This document shows positions 16,837 through 25,094 of a stretch of DNA of 44,365 nt, piece after piece. Under the pieces are notes generated by a model. It worked only from the letters and a program-made list of their open reading frames with translations. It searched no databases and was not told the origin of the DNA. The DNA is from Pseudomonadota bacterium (GTDB lineage Bacteria > Pseudomonadota > Gammaproteobacteria > Steroidobacterales > Steroidobacteraceae): positions 1 to 44,365 of the forward strand of contig JAFAGC010000097.1 in the NCBI GenBank assembly GCA_023423065.1. Direction: 5' to 3'. A program made the position numbers and the translations under genes. Within the stretch, counting starts at the first letter, position 1, and each line of letters starts with the position of its first letter.

Positions 16837-18480
16837 ATGCTGCCGATCATCCGACGAGTTCGCGCACCGCTTTTCCTCGCGGTCGCCACGCTCGCGCTGC
16901 TCTGCAACGCGGCGCTGGCGCGCGATGTCGCGCCGCGGCCGCCTTCGCAGGTATTCGGTGAGTTGTTCCATCGCGTCCAGATGGAGCGGCTGTTCCCGGA
17001 CAGCAAGACTTTCGCGGACGCGATCCCCAGGTCCGCGCCCGCGGAAATCCTGCGGCGCTACGAGGCGAGCAAGGACCGGAAGGATTTCTCGCTCGCCGAT
17101 TTCGTGGCCGCGAACTTCACGATGCCCGCGGCCGCGGCCAGCGAGTTCCGCACCGCGCCGCAAGAAGAAGTGCGCGCCCATGTAGACAGGCTGTGGCCGG
17201 AGCTCACGCGGATGCCCCAGGAAACACAGGGCCACGATTCGCTGCTGCCGCTCGCGACGCGTTTCGTCGTTCCGGGCGGCCGATATCGCGAGCTCTACTA
17301 CTGGGATTCCTATTTCACGATGGTGGGGCTGCAGGTGAGCGGCCGCGACGATCTCGTCTCCGACATGGTCGAGAACTTCGCGGACCTGATCGACCGGTTC
17401 GGGCACATCCCGAACGGCACGAGGACTTACTACCTGAGCCGTTCCCAGCCGCCGTTCTTCGCGGCGATGGTCGAGCTGCAGGCGGAACGGGCCGGGATGC
17501 GCGCATTGCTTCGGCGGTTGCCGCAGCTCGAGCGCGAGTACGCGTTCTGGATGGAAGGCGGCGAGAGCCTTGCGCCCGGCGGCGCGCATCGGCGCGTCGT
17601 GAGGTTGACCGATGGAACGCTGCTGAATCGTTACTGGGACGATCTCGCCATTCCGCGCGACGAGGCGTATCTCGAGGACGTCGAAACCGCCCGCCAGAGT
17701 GGCCGGCCCGCGACGCAGGTGTATCGCGATCTGCGCGCCGCGGCGGAGAGCGGCTGGGATTTCGGCTCGCGCTGGCTCGCGGATGGGAAGACGCTCGCAT
17801 CGATTCGAACCACCGAAATCGTGCCGGTCGACCTGAACAGCCTGCTGTACCGGCTCGAGATCGTGATCGCGCGCGGCTGCAAGGCCGCGGCGCGCCCGGA
17901 CTGCGTGAAGGACATGACCGCGAAGGCGCAACAGCGCCGCCGCGCCGTGCTGCGGCTGATGTGGGACGAAGAGCTCGGCGCGTTCGTCGACTACGAATGG
18001 CGCACCGGAAAACGATTGAAGCAGCTCACGGCCGCCGCGGCCTATCCGCTCTACTTCGAACTCGCCGACAAGAGGCAGTCGGCGCGGGTCGCCAAGGCTG
18101 TCCGCGACACGCTGCTGATGCCGCACGGACTCGGGACGACGACCGAGAGGACCGGGCAGCAATGGGACCTGCCGAACGGCTGGGCGCCGCTGCACTGGAT
18201 CGCGATCGAAGGCCTGCGCCGGAACGGCGAGGCGGAGCTTGCGGAGACGCTCGCCGCGCGCTGGGTGGCGGAGAACGTCCGGCTCTACTGCAACACCGGC
18301 AAGCTGGTCGAGAAGTACGACGTGGTCGAGGCGGGCGCCGGGGCAGGCGGAGAATACCCGGTGCAGGACGGCTTCGGCTGGACGAACGCGGTGCTGGTCA
18401 AACTACTGGCGATCTACCCGAAGCTCGGCGAGAAGCGCTACGAATTCACGGGCGCCGACTGCGGCGCGAGTCCGCGCTGA
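16837..18480 (+). CDS. treA: Periplasmic trehalase (GH37)
   Basis: 547 residues with a signal peptide ending NAALA. Both trehalase signatures are present: PGGRYRELYYWDSYF and QWDLPNGWAPLH. The likely general acid is Asp308 in ESGWDFGSRW and the base is Glu492 in EKYDV, matching the E. coli TreA pair. It splits trehalose into two glucoses outside the inner membrane. AGGAGG sits 4-5 bases before the ATG at 16837. It lies back to back with the TonB receptor over 170 bases and is followed 11 bases later by a small exported protein. Confidence 0.95.
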   Translation: MLPIIRRVRAPLFLAVATLALLCNAALARDVAPRPPSQVFGELFHRVQMERLFPDSKTFADAIPRSAPAEILRRYEASKDRKDFSLADFVAANFTMPAAAASEFRTAPQEEVRAHVDRLWPELTRMPQETQGHDSLLPLATRFVVPGGRYRELYYWDSYFTMVGLQVSGRDDLVSDMVENFADLIDRFGHIPNGTRTYYLSRSQPPFFAAMVELQAERAGMRALLRRLPQLEREYAFWMEGGESLAPGGAHRRVVRLTDGTLLNRYWDDLAIPRDEAYLEDVETARQSGRPATQVYRDLRAAAESGWDFGSRWLADGKTLASIRTTEIVPVDLNSLLYRLEIVIARGCKAAARPDCVKDMTAKAQQRRRAVLRLMWDEELGAFVDYEWRTGKRLKQLTAAAAYPLYFELADKRQSARVAKAVRDTLLMPHGLGTTTERTGQQWDLPNGWAPLHWIAIEGLRRNGEAELAETLAARWVAENVRLYCNTGKLVEKYDVVEAGAGAGGEYPVQDGFGWTNAVLVKLLAIYPKLGEKRYEFTGADCGASPR

Positions 18481-18491
18481 AGGAGGTTCAC

Positions 18492-18947
18492 ATGGGGCGC
18501 ATGCGGCGGAAGTTCGTATCGTTGCCACTGTTGTTCCTGGGGCTCGGGTTCCCGGCGTTCGGCGCCTCGCCCGTGGACAGCGGACGCATCTCCTTTCTCG
18601 AGCAGGAGGTGCGCAACCTGCAGCGGCAGATCCTGGTGTTGAATCGCCAGGTCGACGAGTTGCGCATGCGGCCGGACCGCATCGCGCCCGCGGAAAAGCC
18701 GGCCGGCGGGCGCGTCATCGAGGATTCTTCGCAGTGGCTCGACGCCGCGAAGTGGAGGCAGCTCCGCAACGGCATGAGCGAGCTCGAAGTGATCGGCATG
18801 CTGGGGCCGCCGACCTCGATGCGCGAGGAGAACGGAGCGCGGGTTCTTTACTACGCGCTCGAGATCGGCGCGTCGGGATACCTGGGCGGCAGCGTGACGA
18901 TGCGCGATCGCACGGTGGTCGAGGTGCGTCAGCCGACGCTGCAGTGA
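18492..18947 (+). CDS. Small exported coiled-coil protein with BamE/SmpA-like domain
   Basis: 151 residues. A signal peptide (SLPLLFLGLGFPAFGA) is followed by a coiled-coil (ISFLEQEVRNLQRQILVLNRQ) and a C-terminal domain with WRQLRNGMSELEVIGMLG and PPTSMREENGARVLYY, which looks like the SmpA/OmlA (BamE-like) fold. AGGAGG is 5 bases before the ATG, immediately after the trehalase stop. Co-expression with trehalase is likely; a direct role in trehalose use is not evident. There is no lipobox. Confidence 0.75.
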   Translation: MGRMRRKFVSLPLLFLGLGFPAFGASPVDSGRISFLEQEVRNLQRQILVLNRQVDELRMRPDRIAPAEKPAGGRVIEDSSQWLDAAKWRQLRNGMSELEVIGMLGPPTSMREENGARVLYYALEIGASGYLGGSVTMRDRTVVEVRQPTLQ

Positions 18948-19005
18948 GGCACGCTCACGATCCGGCCCCGCTGACGCCGGCTCATGATTGCCGGTTCGTG
19001 TCCGC

Positions 19006-20016
19006 TCACAGATGAGCGATGAACCACTGGCGTACTTCCTGGCGCATCTCCGGCGTCTCGACGTGCCCCACGTCGTAACGCAGCAGCTTCCAGTTGCCCG
19101 GTTTGCCGGCCGCCGCATACGCCGCCTGCATGTCCCTGTCTATCTTCTCGAGTCCCGCGAGCGGCGTGAGCGCGTCGAGATTCCCGTCGAGTGAGAGATG
19201 CGCGCGCGGCGCGACGAGCGCGTTCATCTCCGAAGCCGTGAAGTGATTGAGCAGGTCGGGCACGTAGTAGTAGATGCCGTGACCCTTGAGTCCGCCGACC
19301 TCGACAAGTGTGTGCCAGTCGGTGAGGCAGCAGATGTCGACCACGACCTTCACGCGCGGATCGAGCGCGCCCAGCCACTGCGCGCTCGAGCTGCCCATCG
19401 ACATGCCGACGGTGCCGATGCGCTTCGTGTCGACATCGGTACGGGAAACCAGGTAGTCCACGGCCTTGATCGAGTCGTAGACCATCATTCCCCAGAGCAC
19501 GCGGCCCTTCCAGAGCATTTCCTTGAAGAAATCGAGCTCGGTGCGCTTGGCGCGCTCGCCGAAAATCCATGCGTCGAAACACAAGGCGTTGTAGCCGAGC
19601 GAGGTCAGGAATTCGGCGTACGGGGGCTTGCCCAGGTATTCGCGGCCCTCGACGAACTCCGTCTTGCCGATCTGGTATCCGCCGCCGTGTGAATGATTGA
19701 ACAGCACCGTCGGCAGTCTGCCCCTGGCACCCTTGGGTTTCGCGAAATACGCGGGTGCGAGTTCCTCGCCGTTCAGGTCGAGGATCAGCTTTTCCAACGT
19801 GTAGGCGCCACGGTCCTCACTCGATACGAGCTGTGCGCTCACCTTGCGGTCGCGCGGTGGCAGCCGGCCGAGCAAACCGTAGAGTTGTTCGCGCCTGCCG
19901 GGGGAGTCACCGCCCGTCGCCGGCGCGGATTCCGAAGGAGTGGAGGACAACGCCGCGGCGGGCAATAACCCCGCGGCCGATTTCAGCAGTGCTCTGCGTT
20001 TCATGTTCCGCAACAT
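19006..20016 (-). CDS. Exported alpha/beta-hydrolase (dienelactone hydrolase/acetyl esterase-like)
   Basis: 336 residues. The N-terminus MKRRALLKSAAGLLPAAALS looks like an export signal without a clear twin-Arg motif. The hydrolase core has an HSHGGGY oxyanion-hole segment, nucleophile GMSMGSSSA (Ser206), CFDAWIFGER, and a late His in DVGHVETPEMR. It should be a periplasmic esterase; carbohydrate esters are possible given the neighbourhood. Starts at 20016 and 20004 are both possible, and neither has a strong ribosome site. It is convergent with the small protein ending at 18947. Confidence 0.82.
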   Translation of the reverse strand: MLRNMKRRALLKSAAGLLPAAALSSTPSESAPATGGDSPGRREQLYGLLGRLPPRDRKVSAQLVSSEDRGAYTLEKLILDLNGEELAPAYFAKPKGARGRLPTVLFNHSHGGGYQIGKTEFVEGREYLGKPPYAEFLTSLGYNALCFDAWIFGERAKRTELDFFKEMLWKGRVLWGMMVYDSIKAVDYLVSRTDVDTKRIGTVGMSMGSSSAQWLGALDPRVKVVVDICCLTDWHTLVEVGGLKGHGIYYYVPDLLNHFTASEMNALVAPRAHLSLDGNLDALTPLAGLEKIDRDMQAAYAAAGKPGNWKLLRYDVGHVETPEMRQEVRQWFIAHL

Positions 20017-20144
20017 ACTGCAGGGACTCGCCGGGTCCAATGGCTCGTCGCCGTGAATGGCGGGCACCCGCGCAGAACATGCGGATCTCGAGGCGTCCTC
20101 CGGGCGGTTCGCCAAAGTCTGCGAACGGGAACGGCGCTCCGCGC

Positions 20145-22268
20145 CTAACCAGGCGGGAAGGAGGCGCTGGCAGCCGAGGCGGGCGGCGTCTCGGGCGCGG
20201 CCTGCCAGGGGAGTTCCGCGCGCGAGCACCGGCGTGCAACGGAATCGAGAAAAGTCTCGAGCGCGAGCGGATCGACAGGCTTGGTCATGTGCCGATCGAA
20301 ACCGGCTTCCGCGGAGCGGCGCTGATCGTGCTCGCGTCCCCAGCCGGTCACCGCGACCAGCACCAGCTTGCGGCCCAGCGGATGCGAGCGCAGCGCGCGC
20401 GCGACTTCGTAGCCGTTCATCTGCGGCATCGCGATGTCGAGCAATACGGCATCCGGCCGGAACGTCTCCACGAGTTCGAGCGCCTGGAGGCCGTTGTTCG
20501 CGACCCGGACTTCGTGGCCGAGGATTCTCATCAGCCGAGACATCGCCGTCGCGACGTCCTGGTTGTCGTCGACCATGAGCACGCGGCAGCCGGTGGACGG
20601 CACCGAATCGTCGACGGGTTGATTCGGCGCGCGCGCGACCTCGCCCGTCTTCGCAACCGGCAGCCAGACGCAGAACTCGCTGCCGTGGCCGGGCCCCTCG
20701 CTGAACGCCTTGATCCTGCCGTCGTGTTTCGCGACCAGCGTGCGCGCCAGCGCGAGACCGATGCCGAGGCCCTTGTATCCGGATTCGAGCGAGCGATCGA
20801 GCTGGCCGAACATCTCGAACACCGACTCGAGTTTCTCCGCGGGAATGCCGATGCCGCCGTCCTTGACGCTGATGCGCAGCTCTTCGCACTCGCGCTGGAC
20901 CGTGATCTCGACGCGCCCGCCGGGCGGCGAATACTTCACCGCATTGTTCAACAGGTTGGTGAGCACCTGCACGAGCCGGGCCGGATCGGCATCGAGCAGT
21001 ATCGGCTCGGCGGGCAGGCGCGTGAACAACGCATGCCGGGCCTCGTCTATCAGCGGGCGGACCTGTTCGAGCGCCATGCGCACGATCGTGCCGATCTCGA
21101 CGCGGGTCTTCTCGAGCGGCAGGCCGCGCCGCGTGATGTCGGCGACGTCGAGCAAGTCGTCGACCATGCGGGTGAGCTGGCGCAGCTGGCGTTCGACGAT
21201 CGAGCAGTGTTCGGCCACCGCCGTCGAGTCCGTGTGCGACTTGCGGATGACCGCCACGCCCGCGCGCACCGCGGCCAGCGGATTGCGCAGCTCATGCGCG
21301 AGCGTCGCGAGGAATTCGTCCTTGCGACGATCCGCTTCGCGCGCGGTCTCGGCCATGCGCTTGAGTTCCGTGATGTCGGCGCATACACCGACGATCCGCG
21401 CCGGCTGCCCGTTCTCGTCGACCATGAGGCGCCCGCGCGAGGCGAGCCAGCGCACGGCACCGTCGGTCCGCAACATCCGGAATTCCACTTCGTGATCGGC
21501 GTCGCGCGAAGGACTGCAATTGCGCAGCAGGTCGGCGAATCTTTCCACGTCGAGCGGGTGCACCAGCTTCAGCACCGTCTCGACGCTGCCGTCGAAAGAG
21601 CCGGGCTCGAGGCCGTGCATGCGCTCGAGTTCCTCCGACCAGAACGAACGGCCGTTGACGAGATCGTACTCCCACGTGCCCATCTGGCCCGCGGCCAGCG
21701 CGACGTGCAGGCGGCTTTCACTCTGCTCGGCGTGACGCCGCAGATCGCGCTCGGAGGCGAGCTGTTCCCTGAGCGCGACGGCGAGCCGGTGATGCTCGAT
21801 GGACATCACGACGTAGTCGGCGATCAGTTCCGCGGTCGCGATCTCCGCGCTCGAGAACCTGTGCGGTTCGCGGTAATAGAGCACGAACTTGCCGTGTAGT
21901 TTGGCGCCGAACTGCAGCGGCACGAATGCGAGCGCGCGGATCTCCTCGCGTTCGAGCGTCGCGGCGAGCGATTCGAGCGACGGATCCTTCCGGACATCGC
22001 CGATGAGCAGTGGCCGGGCGTTGATGTCGTCGGGCGTCCACGGCGAGTGTCCGTCGACCGCCTGTCGATACGCCTCGCTGAGGCCGGCCCACGCGACGAA
22101 GCGCATCGTGCCCGCGGAGTCGAACAACAGGATCGACGCCCGGTCGACTCCGAGCTGGAACTTGACTCCCTGCAACGCCGCCTCGTAGACCGCGTCGAGC
22201 GAACCGGCATTGGCCGCATGGCCCATGAGATCGCGCAACAGCATTCGGGAAGTCTTCATCCCGTCCAT
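20145..22268 (-). CDS. Hybrid sensor histidine kinase (GAF-PAS-HisKA-HATPase-REC)
   Basis: 707 residues: N-terminal GAF (about 15-160, with FQLGVDRASILLF), PAS/PAC (about 190-300, ending GVCADITELK), HisKA (FLATLAHELRNPLAAV, His325), HATPase (NAVKYSPPGG, DGGIGIP, GLGIGLAL) and a receiver (VLMVDDNQD, Asp611 in LLDIAMPQ, MTKPVDP). It has no membrane segment. It differs in domain order from the kinase at 8737 and is likewise an orphan. The start at 22268 is chosen over 22259 only because it is the first plausible ATG. An in-frame extension upstream to 22343 lacks a ribosome site. Confidence 0.92.
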   Translation of the reverse strand: MDGMKTSRMLLRDLMGHAANAGSLDAVYEAALQGVKFQLGVDRASILLFDSAGTMRFVAWAGLSEAYRQAVDGHSPWTPDDINARPLLIGDVRKDPSLESLAATLEREEIRALAFVPLQFGAKLHGKFVLYYREPHRFSSAEIATAELIADYVVMSIEHHRLAVALREQLASERDLRRHAEQSESRLHVALAAGQMGTWEYDLVNGRSFWSEELERMHGLEPGSFDGSVETVLKLVHPLDVERFADLLRNCSPSRDADHEVEFRMLRTDGAVRWLASRGRLMVDENGQPARIVGVCADITELKRMAETAREADRRKDEFLATLAHELRNPLAAVRAGVAVIRKSHTDSTAVAEHCSIVERQLRQLTRMVDDLLDVADITRRGLPLEKTRVEIGTIVRMALEQVRPLIDEARHALFTRLPAEPILLDADPARLVQVLTNLLNNAVKYSPPGGRVEITVQRECEELRISVKDGGIGIPAEKLESVFEMFGQLDRSLESGYKGLGIGLALARTLVAKHDGRIKAFSEGPGHGSEFCVWLPVAKTGEVARAPNQPVDDSVPSTGCRVLMVDDNQDVATAMSRLMRILGHEVRVANNGLQALELVETFRPDAVLLDIAMPQMNGYEVARALRSHPLGRKLVLVAVTGWGREHDQRRSAEAGFDRHMTKPVDPLALETFLDSVARRCSRAELPWQAAPETPPASAASASFPPG

Positions 22269-22540
22269 TGTAAAGGCCAGTAAGGGCCGATAGTCACTCG
22301 GGAATTCAACCCACAGCGAAGTTGGACTGAGACCAAAGTCCAATGTGCTGCATTGCGGCTATTTGAGAAGGGCAAGGGCGGCGGAACCGGAATTGTTTGC
22401 CGGCATCGGCGCGCGGCCTATCTATTCTCGGCGTCATTCGTGTTCGGTTTCGGCGACACCCTGCGGGGTGCCGGAAGCGGGGAGCGGCCATTCGACTCGC
22501 GCACCGTCGACGCCGGGTTCGTCATCGTCACCTAACAATC

Positions 22541-22601
22541 TTGCGGATCGCGCGGCACCGCTGCACATGCCGGTAGGACGATGCTGAAACGCGATCCGCA
22601 A
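22541..22601. repeat. Perfect 12-bp inverted repeat forming a long stem-loop
   Basis: TTGCGGATCGCG (22541-22552) is matched exactly by CGCGATCCGCAA (22590-22601). The 37-base loop holds a smaller CGGCA/TGCCG hairpin. No T-run follows, so it is not a standard terminator. It lies about 160-220 bases upstream of the sigma-54 promoter, the usual distance for an enhancer site of a sigma-54 activator; a small structured RNA is the alternative. Confidence 0.5.
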
Positions 22602-22759
22602 CAAGGCTTCGGCGACAGTCGCATCGGTCCCGCGACCGCGCTTCCGACACGCCGTACTCCGGCTCGCAATTACTGCCCGCGAAAATGTAACGCTTGCGGT
22701 CCACGCCGCCGCGCGCACGCGTGCGGCGCCACGCACGGCGCGAACGACTCGATCCGGCA

Positions 22760-22775
22760 TGGCACGCCGCTTGCT
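22760..22775 (+). promoter_or_regulatory. Consensus sigma-54 (RpoN) promoter
   Basis: TGGCACG-CCGC-TTGCT matches the sigma-54 consensus TGGCACG-N4-TTGCW, with GG at -24 and GC at -12. Transcription would start near 22786, giving a leader of about 35 bases that includes GAGAGGAG before the ATG at 22821. It faces only the BON-domain gene. Confidence 0.75.
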
Positions 22776-22820
22776 CTCTTCAACGGACCGAAGTGCAGGC
22801 ACTCAAGAGAGGAGAAATAC

Positions 22821-23903
22821 ATGGCGAACAGGCAACAGGAGTATCGAGGTCCTGAGGACCGGCAGCGACGCTCGTCCAACGAACGTTACTGGGAGAACGG
22901 CGACGACGAACGGCAGTGGGGCAGTGAGAGGGAGCGCGAACGCGAACGCGGATACGGTCGGTACTCCGGATCGGAGGAATACGACGAGGGCCGCGTGCAA
23001 TTCGGCCGCCGCCGCGACACGAACGAAGAAAGCGGCTCGACGGGACGGACGGCCGGCTACGGCGGATACGGCGATTTCGGGCAAGGCGATTACGACCGCC
23101 CGGGTCGCCAGCCCAACACCGGCCAGGGACGTTACGGACAGACCGGGTACGGGCAGGGTCGATACGACACGGGGTCCGGCGGCGGCAACTACGGGCGGCC
23201 TAACTACAGTCGGGGTCAACCTAACTACGGCGCCGACAGCGACTACGGTTACGGACGCGGCGGCCGTCGCGAAGGCGGCCGCGGCGACAGCGAGGAGGGT
23301 CGTTTTGGTTATGGCGGCTCGGGGCTGCGAGGCTCGGGGGCAGGTTATGGCAGCGGCCAGTGGTATGAGCCGTACGGCGAAGGACAGCAGTACGGCAGCG
23401 AACGATGGGGCGGCGAATACGGCCGTCAATTCGGTCGTGGCCAATATGGCGGCGGCCAGCAATACGGCTCAGGCCAGTCGGGCTCCGGGCAATACAGGTC
23501 CGGGCAATACGGCGCCGGACAGTACGGCGGCTCCCGTTATGGACTCGGCGAAGGCCCTCACCGCGGCAAGGGGCCGAAGGGTTATCAACGCAGCGACGAA
23601 CGCATCAAGGAAATGATCTGCGAGCGGCTGCGCGAAGATCCCGACATCGACGCGAGCGAAGTCACCGTGACGGTCCAGGTCGGCAAGGTCACGCTCGAAG
23701 GCACGGTGGATCGCCGCGACACCAAGAACGCGATCGAGGACGTGGCCGAGCAGTTGGGCGTGAGCGAGGTGCAGAACAACCTGCGCATCCAGCGCGCCGG
23801 GCAGCAGGGCCTGGAGCAATCGGGAAGACCTTCGATGAGCGCATCGTCGAAGTCGACGCTCGGCTCCGAAGACGTCGAGACATCGAAGCAGAAGCGCAAC
23901 TAG
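22821..23903 (+). CDS. Gly/Tyr/Arg/Gln-rich low-complexity protein with C-terminal BON domain
   Basis: 360 residues. Residues 1-45 are charged (Glu/Arg, RERERERGYGRY). Residues 75-245 are a low-complexity run of Gly, Tyr, Gln, Ser and Arg in repeats of the type GQYGxGQYG and GYGGYGDFG. A BON domain occupies about 253-325 (DERIKEMICERLREDPDIDA, VTLEGTVDRRDTKN). BON domains bind membranes or lipids in stress proteins such as OsmY. No signal peptide is seen, so it is probably cytoplasmic. GAGAGGAG lies about 8 bases before the ATG, and transcription is likely sigma-54 dependent. A disordered, Tyr/Gly/Arg-rich domain of this kind could self-associate; that is inference from composition. Confidence 0.85.
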   Translation: MANRQQEYRGPEDRQRRSSNERYWENGDDERQWGSERERERERGYGRYSGSEEYDEGRVQFGRRRDTNEESGSTGRTAGYGGYGDFGQGDYDRPGRQPNTGQGRYGQTGYGQGRYDTGSGGGNYGRPNYSRGQPNYGADSDYGYGRGGRREGGRGDSEEGRFGYGGSGLRGSGAGYGSGQWYEPYGEGQQYGSERWGGEYGRQFGRGQYGGGQQYGSGQSGSGQYRSGQYGAGQYGGSRYGLGEGPHRGKGPKGYQRSDERIKEMICERLREDPDIDASEVTVTVQVGKVTLEGTVDRRDTKNAIEDVAEQLGVSEVQNNLRIQRAGQQGLEQSGRPSMSASSKSTLGSEDVETSKQKRN

Positions 23904-23927
23904 CCGGCGATTGGTAGGCGCGAGAAA

Positions 23928-23957
23928 GACCGGCGCGGTTTCCCGCGCCGGTCGCTT
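23928..23957 (+). terminator. Terminator after the BON gene
   Basis: GACCGGCGCGG (23928-23938), loop TTTC and CCGCGCCGGTC (23943-23953) form an 11-bp perfect stem followed by GCTTT. It sits between two convergent genes; on the other strand the stem is followed by TTTC, so it may work weakly in both directions. Confidence 0.75.
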
Positions 23958-23988
23958 TGCCAGGTAGCTAGCTGGAAGGAACCGGGAC

Positions 23989-24543
23989 TCAGCGGCGCCG
24001 TGCGCGCGTGCCCATCGACTCGCCGCGCTGCCGTGCGCCCGGTGACGGCATTTCGCCCTGGGCTTCCAGCTCTTCCTTGCGCGCCGCGAGCTGCTCGCCG
24101 AGTTCGTCGAGATCCATGTCGGAATCGCGCGCTTCGGAGAACATGCCGCCGGGCTTTTCCTCTTCCTTGACATGATGCTTGATCATCTCCGAGAGGACGG
24201 TGACCTTCGCATCGTAGTAATCGTCGTCCGGTCCCGAGGCCTCGATCTCGGCGATGAGGCGCTTCGCACCCTCGTGTTCGACCTCCGCCTCGTGGTGGAT
24301 CTCCTTGTCCTCCGTGGCTTCGAGGAACGCCGGATAGAAGATCTCCTCCTCGATCATCGTGTGTATCTTGAGGGCGTTGCAGATCTTCCCCGCGAGCTCG
24401 AGCTTGCGGTCGTCGTTGCGTGCTTTCTCGAACTGTTCGAACCATTCCTCGACCTGGCGATGGTCCGCCTTGAGCAGGGCGATCGCGTCGCTGCCGCGCT
24501 GGCTCTCGCGCTGCGCTCGTGTCGTCGGTTTTGATCGTGCCAT
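23989..24543 (-). CDS. Hemerythrin HHE-domain protein
   Basis: 184 residues. A Lys/Arg-rich N-terminus precedes a four-helix hemerythrin-like domain with DHRQVEEWFEQFE, HTMIEEEIFYPAF, HHEAEVEHEGAK and HHVKEEEKPGG, which supply the His/Glu ligands of a di-iron site. The C-terminal 40 residues are polar. It may store or sense oxygen or nitric oxide, or protect against oxidative damage. GGAGGG lies 5-6 bases before the ATG at 24543; an upstream in-frame ATG at 24630 would overlap the divergent frame and lacks a site. Confidence 0.9.
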   Translation of the reverse strand: MARSKPTTRAQRESQRGSDAIALLKADHRQVEEWFEQFEKARNDDRKLELAGKICNALKIHTMIEEEIFYPAFLEATEDKEIHHEAEVEHEGAKRLIAEIEASGPDDDYYDAKVTVLSEMIKHHVKEEEKPGGMFSEARDSDMDLDELGEQLAARKEELEAQGEMPSPGARQRGESMGTRARRR

Positions 24544-24642
24544 GTGACCCTCCGGTGTATGAGGCCTGGCATGCTCGTCCTTCGCGAAGTTGCCCGAAAG
24601 AATCCGACTCTTGCTCCTCGCGTCAGGCATCTCTCACACCCG

Positions 24643-24897
24643 ATGAGAGCCATTCACAACTACGGCGTGACGATCGATGCCGATACGCTGCGCGCCATGG
24701 AACAGCGAAACCCCGACCAGACGGACGAGCAGATCGGCGCGGAAGGCACCGAGGCACCCGGCGAGCCGCGCCGCAGCGGCGAGCCGCGGCCGCGTGACGT
24801 ACAGGAGCGGCTCGACGCAGCCCTTGCGTGCACCTTTCCAGCCAGCGACCCGATCAGCTGCGTGTTCGCGGAGGGCCGCAGTCGCCGGCACCACTAA
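24643..24897 (+). CDS. Small acidic protein with FPASDPIS motif
   Basis: 84 residues, not assigned to a named family. The C-terminal segment RLDAALACTFPASDPIS resembles a motif (LDxALxxTFPASDP) that recurs at the C-termini of small proteobacterial proteins of unknown role, often beside stress genes. The middle is rich in Glu, Pro and Gly. The ATG at 24643 is chosen over 24697 (MEQRNPDQ) without strong support, as neither has a clear ribosome site. It is divergent from the hemerythrin gene. Confidence 0.5.
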   Translation: MRAIHNYGVTIDADTLRAMEQRNPDQTDEQIGAEGTEAPGEPRRSGEPRPRDVQERLDAALACTFPASDPISCVFAEGRSRRHH

Positions 24898-25094
24898 AGT
24901 GAAGTGATCAGTGCCGGTGAAACGTGTGCACGCCGTGCCGCGCCCGGGTGCCAGCATCGGTGATGCACGGAGATCCGCGTCGGCAGTCGAGCTACCGGAG
25001 TGATGGGGTCGCGAGGCGCCGGGTGCACCGACAACACCACGGCGCCTGCGCCTGCGGGCGCGTGTAGGATGCGCACGATCCGGGGAGTCTCACG

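Larger units (their letters stand above)
22269..22820. other. Gene-free stretch of about 550 bases before the BON gene
   Basis: Only short frames without recognisable protein features are present. The stretch holds the upstream region of the kinase gene, a 61-base inverted-repeat element (22541-22601) and a sigma-54 promoter (22760-22775). The rest shows nothing I can name. Confidence 0.6.

Noticed and set aside
22434..22802. 122-residue minus-strand gene in the gap before the BON gene
   Set aside because: No ribosome site, Arg/Ala-rich composition, and it crosses both the stem-loop and the sigma-54 promoter.
23100..23560. DNA tandem repeat or CRISPR-like array in the BON gene
   Set aside because: The repetition is at the amino-acid level (GQYG-type); spacing is irregular and the frame is maintained.
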